From Gracilaria domingensis (Eukaryota > Rhodophyta > Florideophyceae > Gracilariales > Gracilariaceae), in the NCBI GenBank assembly GCA_022539475.1, contig VCMS01000137.1:132601-196600 (forward strand): a stretch of 64,000 nucleotides of DNA, written 5' to 3'. Below are positions 18,673-28,360 of this stretch, one piece after another. The position numbers were made by a program, and so were the translations under genes. The notes under the pieces are model-generated. The model saw nothing but the letters and a program-made list of their open reading frames with translations. It ran no database searches and was not told the origin of the DNA. Position 1 is the first letter of the stretch, and every line of letters begins with the position of its first letter.

Positions 18673-20470
18673 GCCGCTCTTCACGCTCGACGTGCCCGTG
18701 TCCGCGCCCGTCGGCGCCTACACGCTGGCCGACGCCGACTCGGCGCTCGACTTTGTGCTCATCTTCAACGCGTACGCGCCGGACGACCCCGTGTACATGC
18801 GCGACGCGCGCGCGCGCGACGAGTACGTCAGCAACACCGCCGGCGTGATCTGGCGCGGCTCGGCCGAGTCCAACTACCCGGCCGCGTGGGACTACGCGCA
18901 CTTCGAGCGCGACGTGTTCCTGGCCGCCGTCGCGCTGGTGGAACGCCTGCCCTTCGAGCGCCGCGCCGACCCGGTGGCGGTGGCGCGCCACCTGTCGGCC
19001 GCCGTCAACGCGCAGGACGACGGCGGCGTGCTGGTGGGCCGCTGGGACGGCGAGTACGCCGACGGCACGCCGCCCACCGCGTGGGCCGGCTCGGCGGCCA
19101 TCCTGTCCCAGTTCTGGCGCGAGCGCGCGCCCGTGCGCTACGGCCAGTGCTGGGTGTTTGCCGGGCTGTTGACCACGTGCTGCCGCGCGCTGGGCGTGCC
19201 GTGCCGCACCGTCACCAACTTTGCGTCCGCGCACGACACCGACCGCCCGTACAACCGCGCCGTCGACCTGTACTTTGACCGCGACGGCGAGCTCATCGAG
19301 CACCGCTCGCGCGACTCGACGTGGAACTTTCACGTGTGGAGCTCCGCGTGGATGCGCCGCGACGACCTGCAGCGCGCGCCCGACGGCGACGACCTGTCGG
19401 GCTGGCAGGCCATCGACGCCACGCCGCAGGAGATGTCGCGCGGCGTGTTCCGCCTCGGGCCCGCGCCCGTCAAGGCCGTCAAGAAGGGGCTCAGCGTCGA
19501 GTACGACACCGACTTTGTGATCGGCGAGGTGAACGCCGACGTGCTGTACTACTGGCAGCACGGCGACTCGGACGAGTTCAAGCTCATGAGCAAGCGCACG
19601 CGCAGCGTGGGCAAGATGATCAGCACCAAGGCGGTGGGCTCCGACCGCCGCCACGACGTCACGCTGCAGTACAAGTTCGCGGAGGGCACGCCCGAGGAGC
19701 GCGCGTCGCTGGCCAACCGCCCGTCCGCCAACGAGCGCCCGCTGCCGGCCGCCGAGCGCGTGCGCTTCGAGCTGGCGTACGAGCCGCGCGTCAAGATGGG
19801 CGACGACGTGGTGGTGCGCGTGCGCGCGCGCAACGCGGCGCCCACCGCGCAGACCGTGCGCTTCTCGAGCGTGTTCCGCGCCACGCGCTACATCGGCACG
19901 GCCGCGTCCACCATCGGCTCCAAGTCGCACGAGCTCGCGCTGGCGCCCGGGCGGCGCGGCGAGTTCGTGGTGGCGCTCACCGCGGACGAGTACCAGCGCC
20001 ACCTGGTGCGCGACGTGCAGACGATCCGCTTCACCCACAGCGCGCGCGCGGCCGGCGGCGGCGGCGGCGAGCCGGCGCAGGCGTGGAACGAGGAGTGCAT
20101 CGTGCGCGTGTACGGCGACGACGCGCTGTCGCTGCGCGCGCCGCGCGCGCTGGACGTGGGCGAGCGCGCCACGGCGCGCGCCACGCTGCGCAACGACTTC
20201 CGCGTGTCGCTCACCAACGCGACGGTGCGCGCCGAGGGCGCCGCGCTGGCGCGCCCCGTGGCCGTGGCGCTGGGCACGATCGCGCCGGGCGAGCAGCGCG
20301 TGGCGGAGATCCCGCTGCTGGCGGCGCGCGCCGGCGAGCGCGTGCTCGTCGTCGTCGCCGACACGGACGAGCTGCAGGACCTGGCGAAGAGCGCGCGCGT
20401 GCACGTCGTCGAGCCCGACGCGCTCAACGCGTGGGAGCGCTTCTGGTACGCGCTGCGCCGCCGCTTCTGA
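18392..20470 (+). CDS. Animal-type transglutaminase (protein-glutamine gamma-glutamyltransferase)
   Basis: The 692-residue intronless frame shows all four transglutaminase domains in order. The N-terminal beta-sandwich ends in FVLIFNAYAPDDPVYM; the catalytic core has Trp231, Cys253 in YGQCWVFAG, His314 in WNFHVW and Asp342 in WQAIDATPQE; a calcium-site region has NADVLYYW; two C-terminal beta-barrels follow. Catalysis joins Gln side chains to Lys amines. There is no signal peptide. Spacing of the catalytic triad resembles vertebrate-type enzymes. The gene is extremely GC-rich, with a GCC-repeat-encoded Ala run at about residues 82-94, unlike its neighbours, which suggests a distinct origin or strong codon bias. 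Long frames in the other five frames here are by-products of the GC content. Confidence 0.9.
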
Positions 20471-20612
20471 TTTTCGCCCTCCCACTAAACTTCGCTTTGT
20501 TCACAGCGTACCGCGTGGAGTGAATGCTAACTTTACTTACGACTCACGCAATCGACACCAAACAACAGTCTCGCCACCAATATCCCCCGAGAACAACCCC
20601 TCAGCGTATTCC

Positions 20613-21317
20613 TCAAAGCACAAGCAGCTGATTCCCTCCATCACCTCCCTTGCCGCCCACAGCGCCCTTGCCCAGTACTCCGATCAGCAACGCAGCACCC
20701 CCATCACCTCCTTGCCCGCCACCACGTCCATCGCCTCCCTTGCCGCCGTTTCCTCCAAACGCACCGTACCCAAGGTTTCCATACAGTACTCCAAACCCTC
20801 CATGTCCCCCATCACCCCCCTTCCCCTTCAACGAGTCTCCTCCCTTACCACCGTTTCCACCAAATCCTCCCGTTCCAGCGAAGCCCTCAAGCAATCCAAC
20901 TCCCCCATTTCCCCCATCTCCACCATTTCCTCCGAAGAATCCACCCTTACCACCCTTTCCACCATTACCACCAATTCCTCCCTTACCGAAATTACCGGAC
21001 AGAGCACCACCACCTCCGTTACCACCGTTCCCGCCTTTTCCAAACAAGATTGAGTCTCCGCCCTCGCCTCCATGACCTCCAAATCCACCAATTCCATGAT
21101 CGCCAATCAACACACCGTTGCCTCCATCACCTCCGTCTCCACCATCAAACAGTCCAATGCCTCCATTCCCTCCGTGCCCACCAACTCCGCCCGTGTTTCC
21201 TGTGCCCTTGGCTGTGCCCGTACCTCCTGCACCACCATTCCCACCCTGCCCACCCAATGGAACGAGAGCTGCATTCCCGATCGCGATGAACATAGCAAAT
21301 GCGACAAATGTCTTCAT
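20613..21317 (-). CDS. Secreted Gly-rich protein (copy A)
   Basis: The ATG at 21317 gives 234 residues: a signal peptide (MKTFVAFAMFIAIGNA) and then an uninterrupted Gly-rich array of GGxGG units (GGNGG, GGKGGDGG, GGHGG) broken by short hydrophobic islands such as GIGLFDGG, VLIGDHGIGGFGG, GVGLLEGF and GVLYGNLGYGAFGG, ending NQLLVL. It has no cysteine and few aromatics. Such compositions occur in structural wall or matrix proteins, which is an inference. It differs from copy B at only eight residues, all in the N-terminal two thirds. It converges with the transglutaminase gene, whose stop is 143 bp away. The Ser/Thr- or Pro-rich frames on the opposite strand are its antisense shadows. Confidence 0.8.
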   Translation of the reverse strand: MKTFVAFAMFIAIGNAALVPLGGQGGNGGAGGTGTAKGTGNTGGVGGHGGNGGIGLFDGGDGGDGGNGVLIGDHGIGGFGGHGGEGGDSILFGKGGNGGNGGGGALSGNFGKGGIGGNGGKGGKGGFFGGNGGDGGNGGVGLLEGFAGTGGFGGNGGKGGDSLKGKGGDGGHGGFGVLYGNLGYGAFGGNGGKGGDGRGGGQGGDGGAALLIGVLGKGAVGGKGGDGGNQLLVL

Positions 21318-21436
21318 TGTTGGTGCTGTGCAAGGACAAAAGTGTGTGAGTGAAGATGGGAGAATGAGGAGTATGCGTACTATGATGAGCACCTGGTGTA
21401 CTTGAGAGAATGTCTCGAAGAGCAGAACGGGCGGCC

Positions 21437-21444
21437 ATTTATAC
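21437..21444 (-). promoter_or_regulatory. TATA box of Gly-rich gene copy A
   Basis: GTATAAAT on the minus strand, 120 bp upstream of the ATG. The same octamer in the same context is kept in copy B. Confidence 0.7.
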
Positions 21445-22246
21445 TGGTTCGAGACACAGGCAAGACTTGAAAAGCGGCAGGGCAACACTTTTTCTTTTGT
21501 CTCGTATAGGTGACATTGTAGGTGACATTGCTCAAGACCCAAATTATCTTGAAAGGAGGAATTCGAGACAATCCAATCTAATCGTACCGATAACGGTAAA
21601 GGTGTACTTTGTCTTTCAGCGCAGTGTTCCACGAAAAGCGATGGTACGCGGCACATCAGTTCTCATGAGAGGACTTTGCAGCAGAGGTGGAAGAGCGCTA
21701 ATCGTTAGCTGGTAGGGTTGACAACAACCCTGGGGTGTAGGTACAACTGTACCGGCAGTGCTGATTGAATTAATTGATGAAATCAAACCAAGTTTAGCAT
21801 TTAGCAAATCTTTTGACAAGAGATGGTTGTATCGGCTCTCTACCCTTCTGTACGTCTCGATCTTGAGTAACGTTGTGGTGGGATGTTATTTCAATGCCAT
21901 CAATACATGATACTGTCGCGAGCAGCCACCAATGGAGAACGATCTTTACTTGACTTTGGCCTGAAATACATCTAGCTGGTCTCTCGCAGTAACGTACCTT
22001 TAGCACCAACCCAGGCTTAGCAATCCAACACGAGACACTACTTTATCTCCACTGCTCAGATGGGAAAACCCATATTTTCGTTCTGTGCGTAGCCAGACAA
22101 AATGATATACCGGCGAAAACGGCAACATTATCGTCGTCCTATCCACTCTGTAATGGCACAATATGGCTACGTTTCAAGTCCACGAGAAATCGTAGGCATG
22201 TCGGTATCAGGACAACAAAGAAAATAAAGAAATATTGTAACACTAT

Positions 22247-22449
22247 GATGGTTGAGTGAAGTCTGGCCTTCCTCGATGGAGAGGAAGGCCGGCTGACGCT
22301 CCTTTAATACAGATCTTGTAGCAGTCTACAGATGTCTACAACTATCCTACAAGATGTCTACTGTCTCTGACTGTCTCGTAACACGTCAGCTACAAGCCAA
22401 GCACGGTGATCAGGCGTGACTTCGGCTTGTAGGCTGTCCTCTGTGTTAC
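22247..22449 (+). repeat. 204-bp dispersed repeat, copy 2
   Basis: Matches 16390-16593. It is preceded by TG (giving TGATGGTTGAG) and ends at TGTTACA, so it could be an LTR of about 206 bp. It sits immediately before the truncated copia reading frame, but no matching LTR was found after that frame. Confidence 0.7.
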
Positions 22450-22455
22450 AAATAT

Positions 22456-24985
22456 CTCCTCTTCTGTTTCATAATCTTCATATTGTGAAACATGGATCCC
22501 CGAAGTCCTTTAGCGCGGATCCAGAGTTCTCAAAACCTGTGTTGACGAAGCTACTGCAGGCCCATGGTATCAGGATCGATGATCGCCCAGCGAGGTGCTC
22601 GTCGAAGAATGGGAAAATAGAAAGAAACAATGGCCTTTTCAAGTCTGTACTATCTCGCATATGTAAGGACAACACAACTGCATCCCCTGCGATGCTAGTG
22701 GCCAGGGCATCATTCTTGAGTAACCTATTCCACGGCAATTCGATGATGAGCGCGTTCCAACTTGCGAGGGGATACTCCCCTTCATTGATAGGGATTCCCT
22801 CTTCGCAAGTTCCAGACGACATGCTTAGAGCGCACAAACGAACGACAGCATCACGAGCGCTGCAGAAAGTTCTGAAAGCGCACAACCATCACCTTGCGCT
22901 TCCGCACTTTCTGAAGCCTGGTTCCTCGATATGGGTCTACTATAACACTTCGAAGCAGAACGACCCAGTCAGATGGGTCAAGGCTACTGTCATCGAGACT
23001 ACACCATTATATGTACGATGCAGACGATCTAATCGAGGGCCCCCGATGAGGGTTGCCTACGAGCACGTTAGGCTTGTGCCTGAAGGCGAACTTGCACAGG
23101 AGCTTCAAAAGGGGATACTTGAAGACGTTCTAGCCGATGACATCCTATCTGATGCACCTGTTGAAGAAGAGCATCAAGAACAAACGCAAGCGGAGCAGAT
23201 AATGTTCGATGTGTTTGGTCCAGAAGGGTTAACAGATGACGAGACAGCAGTGCCCAACCGTTCTTCATTCTTTAGCAGCATTCCTGTTGGGGACCCAACG
23301 AAGGATATAGGACAAGAGTCAGCGCAGGGGCCAATGGACGATGGCGTAGCACAACTAAAAACCGACAAGCAGCACGTGCTGAACGAAATTTACAGGGTTG
23401 TCGGCAATGCACAAGTTTCGCGGAAGAAGATGGATTGTGCCCCACAATGGATCCTAGACAAGGCGGTCGATGATGAACTGGAGAAAGCATGGAAAGGAGC
23501 ATACGTGGAAGTACCAGAACATGCAGTCCCTCCTGGGGCAAATGTTATCAGTTCTCATGTAATGTACAAAGTCAAGAGCGAAGAGAAAGACATGAAACGA
23601 TTGAAAGCCCGACTTTGTCCGCATGGAAACAGGGACAGGGAAAAAGAGAAGATTAGGAATGATGCAGCCAACGCACAGTTCGATATTATTCGCATCCTTC
23701 TTTCCTTCTCCGCATTCCTGAAATTCCGCCTTGGCTGTATTGATATAAAAGGCGCGTACCTACAAAGTGGGCCCATCACACGTGACCTATACGTTCGACC
23801 ACCTCGCGAGTGGCGAGGACAGAGAGGAACGCTATGGAAATTAGTGAAACTTCCATATGGGATCAGCGAAGCCGGAAGACAATGGGCTACGGTGATCGAG
23901 AGCTGGATGCTGAACGAAGGTGGTTTTAAACGCGTATTTGGTGTCAGCCAGCTGTACCTTCGGCGACGAAAAGATGGAAGCATTTGCTTCCTTCTCGTGA
24001 AGCTTACGGATGATCTTTTGATGTCTGGATCGGTGGAAGAGATGCAGAAGTTTACGGCAGAGATTGGTACCAGGTTTAAAATCAGCAAGGCTATCATCGA
24101 TGAGGAGATCAAATTCAATGGATGTACGATCGAGCAAACGGAAGAGTACGACATTAATTTGTCAATGAAAGAGTATGCGAATGCTATCAGACCGATTAAC
24201 ATCAGCAAGCCTCGCAGAGTGATGAGTAAGGACCGAGCGCAGCCACATAAAGTCGCGGTGTACCGCAAGATGGCTGGTGAGCTTATCTGGCTAGGCTGTG
24301 GAGCACTGCCGCAGGCATCGTACGTGGGTTCGTTGATGCAACAAAGAATACCTAGACTCACGGTCGAGCACCTGGTAGATGCCAATCGCATTTTGAATGA
24401 ACTTCGGAACCTTCGCCCGGTCATATCCTTTCCGTGCCCACGAGGAACTGTAGTTGGAGCTGACGTGGTTTCCTTTTCTGACGCGGCGTTCAATGTTTCT
24501 GCTACTCAGCAGTATGGGCAAACTGGATTTGTAAGCGGGCTAAGATTTCGAACCAAGAAGGGCGACGCTGCGACGTATCACCTGATTGACTGGGCGAGTG
24601 TGAAGCAGAAGAGAGTGTCGTACTCATCGTATGAAGCAGAGATTTATTGCGTGTTCTGAAGCCGATGACAGAGGGCTTAATATCAAGAACATGCTAAACT
24701 CTATATCCCCGAATGACGACTTCTCGCACATAATCAATGTAGACTCGAAGGGTTTGTTCGACACGATAACGACTTTACATGAAGGCAAAGACAACCGATT
24801 GCGTCAAACAGTGCAAAGGATACGAGACTCCTTTGAATCAACAGAGCTGAATGCGCTACACTAAATTGAAGGCAAAGTGAATATTGCTGACGCACTGACG
24901 AAGTACAATCCAGACTCTCATCGTCTTTTGAATCGTATTGCGACGACAGGCAGGCTTTTGCTACCCGATCATAGGTTCTTCGGAC
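22456..24985 (+). mobile_element. Ty1/copia-type element, 5'-truncated and frame-broken
   Basis: The frame begins inside the integrase core (GKIERNNGLFKS carries the catalytic Glu), continues through the integrase C-terminal region (SIWVYYNTSKQ), a linker rich in acidic residues and Gln, and the reverse transcriptase (HVMYKVKSEE, CIDIKGAYLQSG, LVKLPYGISEAGRQW). The catalytic box reads LTDDLLM rather than the usual YVDD. RNase H follows (VSFSDAAF, SSYEAEI), where a frameshift at about 24650 gives an early stop; the other frame resumes with EADDRGLNIKNML and meets a TAA at 24862 before NIADALTKYN. Gag, protease and the integrase N-terminus are absent. Confidence 0.85.
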
Positions 24986-25488
24986 TGAATAGTACACACT
25001 GGACTTGAGAGTTGCAACAATGGCTTGATGCAACTTGGGGGTATGTAGAATGCCACCAAAAGAAAGAGCTGAATATATATATATTGCATTTGACTGATTT
25101 GCCTATATCAGTCGTGGCGACTAATTGGAGTTGTCAGCACTCAGACGTGAGTACAGCGACCATGCGAAAGGGCGTGATAACCGATAGAAGGGCCCAGCCA
25201 TGGGCTTATTAAAGAACACCCGATGGCTGCAGAGCGCGAAAGAGGGGACGAGCCAAGCCTTGTGCTGAAGCTGGGCAATCCTGACTAATTGCCGACACGC
25301 GTTTGGACGGGGTTGTACCTCAAACAGCGGATCAATTCACCTGATGCGTATGGCACCTCTGCTAATCCTCTCTTGGGCTACGAGAAGGAAAAGCTTGTGA
25401 CAGTATTTACAGTGCAGCTTCAACGCCCCTTATCTTATCTATATCTGCTCTTCTTTCTCTCTGAACCTTGGTCAGCGTCGTATTTGTG
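24986..25488. other. Spacer between copia remnant and 5S gene
   Basis: Just after the copia frame a G-rich ttgggggtatgtagaat might mark a polypurine tract and LTR start near 25042, but no LTR partner was found. Nothing else was recognised. Confidence 0.3.
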
Positions 25489-25496
25489 TATAAAAA
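25489..25496 (+). promoter_or_regulatory. TATA box at -31 of the 5S rRNA gene
   Basis: TATAAAAA lies 31 to 24 bp before the first base of the 5S RNA. An upstream TATA at this spacing assists RNA polymerase III on 5S genes in several eukaryotic lineages. Confidence 0.65.
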
Positions 25497-25519
25497 TTCT
25501 TGATGAATTCCTAAGCACT

Positions 25520-25639
25520 ACATTCGGCCACATCAAGTCGACATGCGCCGCATCCCATCCCGAACTGCGAAGCTAAGTCGCTTCGAGCAGGGCTAGTACT
25601 GACATGAGGGATCGGTCTGGAATCCCCTGTGCCGAATGT
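25520..25639 (+). rRNA. 5S ribosomal RNA
   Basis: A 120-nt stretch has every mark of a eukaryotic 5S gene. The ends form a perfect 9-bp helix I (ACATTCGGC with GCCGAATGT). The loop B/helix III region reads CGCATCCCATCCCGAACTGCGAAG, the internal promoter box A is GAAGCTAAGTCGCTTCGAGC, and the C-box/helix IV-V part reads AGTACTGACATGAGGGATCGG and TCTGGAATCCC. A T run follows at once. Only one copy is present, so it is a dispersed 5S gene rather than part of a tandem array, at least within this window. All expected landmarks are intact, so it is probably functional. Confidence 0.93.
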
Positions 25640-25649
25640 TTTTATTTTT
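25640..25649 (+). terminator. RNA polymerase III terminator of the 5S gene
   Basis: TTTTATTTTT starts directly after the last paired base of helix I. Confidence 0.75.
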
Positions 25650-25991
25650 GCCCACTCTTACTGCGAATTTCAAACTTAACTCAAAGTGCGCTTTGGCGCC
25701 AAAAGTTACACGTCCTACAACTTTGACACAAACCGAAATATTGTCGAAAATTAATGCTCGCGCCCAAAACAAATGAGTTACACGCTTGCTTATGAGCTGC
25801 AAGTGCTTCAATGTTTCTTGAAAACAACCTCGTCCACGTGGACGGCTCTCAGCGCGTGGGAGCGTACGCGCTGCCGTACCGGGAGCACAAATCCGTTCAG
25901 TGTGCCGCCTGCGTGCTCCCGTGACAGCTGCGCCGTTTCTGACTCGGCCTGGTGTCTTGCGATGTGTGTCACGTGGCCACGTCGCGCGGGT

Positions 25992-26630
25992 TTACAGCTG
26001 GATGCCGTGGCGGCAGCGCATGTGGCCGCTGAGGTGGTGGCGCTGCGCGAAGCGCACCCCGCAGCGCTGGCACGCGAACGCGCGCTGCGCGTACGGCAGG
26101 TGCGACGTGGCGTGCTTGCGCAGGTCCACCGCCGCGAACGCCACGAAGTCGCAGCCGTCGCGCTCGCAGCGGTGCGCGCGGCACGTGTGCAGCGCCAGCG
26201 CGCGGAACCGCCGCCCGCACCGCGCGCACTTGGCGCGCCCGCCCTTCGCGCCCGCCTTCGGCGCCGCCGCCGCCTCCGCGTCGCGCTCGCCGCCGCCGCG
26301 CCGCCGCCGCGCCGCCGAGGCGGCCGCCGCCGCGTGGCCGGCGGCAGGGGGCCGCGCGCGGCGCGGCGCGCTTTCGCTGGCCGCGCGTTCCGCGCGTCGT
26401 GGCGCGCTTTCGCTGGCGGCGCGTTCCGCCCGGCGCTCGCGCGCGAGGTGCCGGTTGCTGTCGATGGAGCGGAGCAGCTCGCGGAACGACGGCAGCACGA
26501 ATGCTCTCGGCGGCGGTGCCCGTGGCGGGTACTGATTTCGGCGCTGCAGCAAGTGTTTCGCGTATGGCAGCGGTGCGTCCCAGTCGTTGGGGCGCCTTCT
26601 CTTCGACCCATGTCGCTGATCGCTGTTCAT
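25992..26630 (-). CDS. C2H2 zinc-finger protein, GC-rich
   Basis: The ATG at 26630 gives 212 residues. An N-terminal LPSFRELLRSID motif resembles a short conserved motif found ahead of zinc fingers in some fungal-type regulators. A 12-residue unit (AERAASESAPRR) is repeated back to back, then comes an Ala/Arg-rich linker. The C-terminus holds an incomplete CxxC...HxxxxC finger (CARCGRRFRALALHTC), a C-x4-C-x12-H-x3-H finger (CERDGCDFVAF...HATSH) and a C-x2-C-x12-H-x4-H finger (CQRCGVRF...HMRCRH). A nuclear DNA- or RNA-binding role is likely. The GC content is far above the surroundings, as for the transglutaminase. No obvious TATA box precedes it. Confidence 0.75.
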   Translation of the reverse strand: MNSDQRHGSKRRRPNDWDAPLPYAKHLLQRRNQYPPRAPPPRAFVLPSFRELLRSIDSNRHLARERRAERAASESAPRRAERAASESAPRRARPPAAGHAAAAASAARRRRGGGERDAEAAAAPKAGAKGGRAKCARCGRRFRALALHTCRAHRCERDGCDFVAFAAVDLRKHATSHLPYAQRAFACQRCGVRFAQRHHLSGHMRCRHGIQL

Positions 26631-27006
26631 TTCTAATATCTACCGGCGAGGGCCGTCTGCAGCTTGGATCTTTGCTCACCCACTTGCAACTTCAGTGTAT
26701 TTACGTTGCTTCAATCCGTTCTTTGCGCTTTAGAACCATTGTGCGTGCGAGACGAGCTGCTGCTCGCTTTGTGGGCCAACGTGTCCGCAACATGCAGCTA
26801 CTTGGTTTTCATAACTCACGTCACTATCACAACTCTTTTGTCAACTGTTTATGATAAATAGCCATTCACATGTCCTAGCCCATGTAGGCACTTATTCGTT
26901 TCATTCACAACATATCATGTGTAATGAATACTTACGACTCACGCAAACGGGATCAAACAACAATCTGGCCACCAATATCCCCGAGATCAACCCCTCAGCG
27001 TATTCC

Positions 27007-27711
27007 TTAAAGAACAAGCAGCTGATTCCCTCCATCACCTCCCTTTCCGCCCACAGCGCCCTTGCCCAGTACTCCGATCAGCAACGCAGCACCCCCATCA
27101 CCTCCTTGCCCGCCACCACGTCCATCACCTCCCTTGCCCCCGTTTCCTCCAAACGCACCGTACCCAAGGTTTCCATACAGTACTCCAAACCCTCCATGTC
27201 CCCCATCACCCCCCTTCCCCTTCAACGAGTCTCCTCCCTTACCACCGTTTCCACCAAATCCTCCAGTTCCAACGAAGCCCTCAAGCAATCCAACTCCCCC
27301 GTTTCCCCCATCTCCACCATTTCCTCCAAACAATCCACCCTTACCTCCCTTTCCACCATTACCACCAATTCCTCCCTTACCGAAATCACCGGACAGAGCA
27401 CCACCACCTCCGTTACCACCGTCTCCCCCTTTTCCAAACAAGATTGAGTCTCCGCCCTCGCCTCCATGACCTCCAAATCCACCAATTCCATGATCGCCAA
27501 TCAACACACCGTTGCCTCCATCACCCCCCTCTCCACCATCAAACAGTCCAATGCCTCCATTCCCTCCGTGCCCACCAACTCCGCCCTTGTTTCCTGTGCC
27601 CTTGGCTGTGCCCGTACCTCCTGCACCACCATTCCCACCCTGCCCACCCAATGGAACGAGAGCTGCATTCCCGATCGCGATGAACATAGCAAGTGTCACA
27701 AATGTCTTCAT
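27007..27711 (-). CDS. Secreted Gly-rich protein (copy B)
   Basis: Same 234-residue length and architecture as copy A: signal peptide MKTFVTLAMFIAIGNA, then GGxGG repeats. The differences from copy A are conservative or charge swaps at eight places (for example Asn to Asp twice, Asp to Glu, Phe to Leu); the last third is identical. The intact frame and the bias to conservative changes suggest that both copies are or were recently under selection, or that gene conversion keeps them alike. Confidence 0.8.
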   Translation of the reverse strand: MKTFVTLAMFIAIGNAALVPLGGQGGNGGAGGTGTAKGTGNKGGVGGHGGNGGIGLFDGGEGGDGGNGVLIGDHGIGGFGGHGGEGGDSILFGKGGDGGNGGGGALSGDFGKGGIGGNGGKGGKGGLFGGNGGDGGNGGVGLLEGFVGTGGFGGNGGKGGDSLKGKGGDGGHGGFGVLYGNLGYGAFGGNGGKGGDGRGGGQGGDGGAALLIGVLGKGAVGGKGGDGGNQLLVL

Positions 27712-27830
27712 TGTTGGTGCTGTGCAAGGACAAAAGTGTGTGAGTGAAGATGGGAGAATGAGGAGTATGTGTACTATGATGAGCACCTGGTGTACTTGAG
27801 AGAATGTCTCGAAGAGCAGAACGGGCGGCC

Positions 27831-27838
27831 ATTTATAC
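27831..27838 (-). promoter_or_regulatory. TATA box of Gly-rich gene copy B
   Basis: GTATAAAT on the minus strand, 120 bp upstream of the ATG at 27711, at the same place as in copy A. Confidence 0.7.
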
Positions 27839-28360
27839 TGGTTCGAGACAAAGGCAAGACTTGAAAAACGGCCGGGTCGCACGTCTTCCCTTGTCTCGTA
27901 TAGGTAACATTGTAGGTGACATTGCTCGAGACCCAAATTATCTTGAAAGGAGGAATTCGAGACAATCCAATCTAACCGTACCGATAACGGTAAAGGTGTA
28001 CTTTGTCTTTTTGAAATTAGCACTGTGTTCCACGAAGAGCCATGGTATGATGCACATCAGTTCTCGCGAGAGTACATTTTGAGTATAGATAGAAGAGGGC
28101 TAATCGTTGGCTGGCAGGGCTGACAACAACCCTGGGCTGCTGATTGAATTAATTGATCAAATCAAACCAGGTTTAGCAAATCGTTTGACGAGAGATGGTT
28201 GCATCGGCTCTCTACGCTTCTGCACGTCTCGATCTTCATTTCAGCGAGGTCTAGTTTTGGTGGGATGTTGTTTCAATGCGATCAAAACATGATAGTCTGT
28301 CGCGAGCAGCCACCTATAGAGATCTCTACTTGACTTTGGCATGGAATATAAGCATCTGAC

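Larger units (their letters stand above)
20531..21975. repeat. Segmental duplication, unit A (1.4 kb)
   Basis: From the cttacgactcacgcaa phrase to about 21975 the sequence is repeated, same orientation, at 26928-28360. It includes a whole Gly-rich protein gene, its TATA box and several hundred bases upstream. Between the two units lie a copia remnant, a 5S rRNA gene and a zinc-finger gene. Sequence identity is highest in the coding 3' half and falls off in the upstream flank, where indels appear. Confidence 0.9.
26928..28360. repeat. Segmental duplication, unit B (1.4 kb)
   Basis: Direct repeat of 20531-21975, including gene, leader, TATA box and upstream flank. Upstream indels, for example around 28000-28140, show some divergence while the gene is almost unchanged. 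Confidence 0.9.

Noticed and set aside
18194-20485. 763-codon minus-strand frame and long plus-strand frames at 18166-19278 and 19321-20523
   Set aside because: They overlap the transglutaminase in other frames, are rich in Arg, Ala and His, and arise because GC-rich codons rarely make stops. Only the 18392-20470 frame has domain signatures.
20520-21075. Ser/Thr-rich and Pro-rich plus-strand frames over the Gly-rich genes (also 26851-27469)
   Set aside because: GGxGG coding on one strand reads as Pro- or Ser/Thr-rich repeats on the other. Only the minus-strand frame has a signal peptide, TATA box and leader.
25042-25650. Cassandra-type LTR carrying the 5S gene
   Set aside because: A TG start after a G-rich tract is suggestive, but no second LTR, primer-binding site or target duplication was found, so I do not annotate one.
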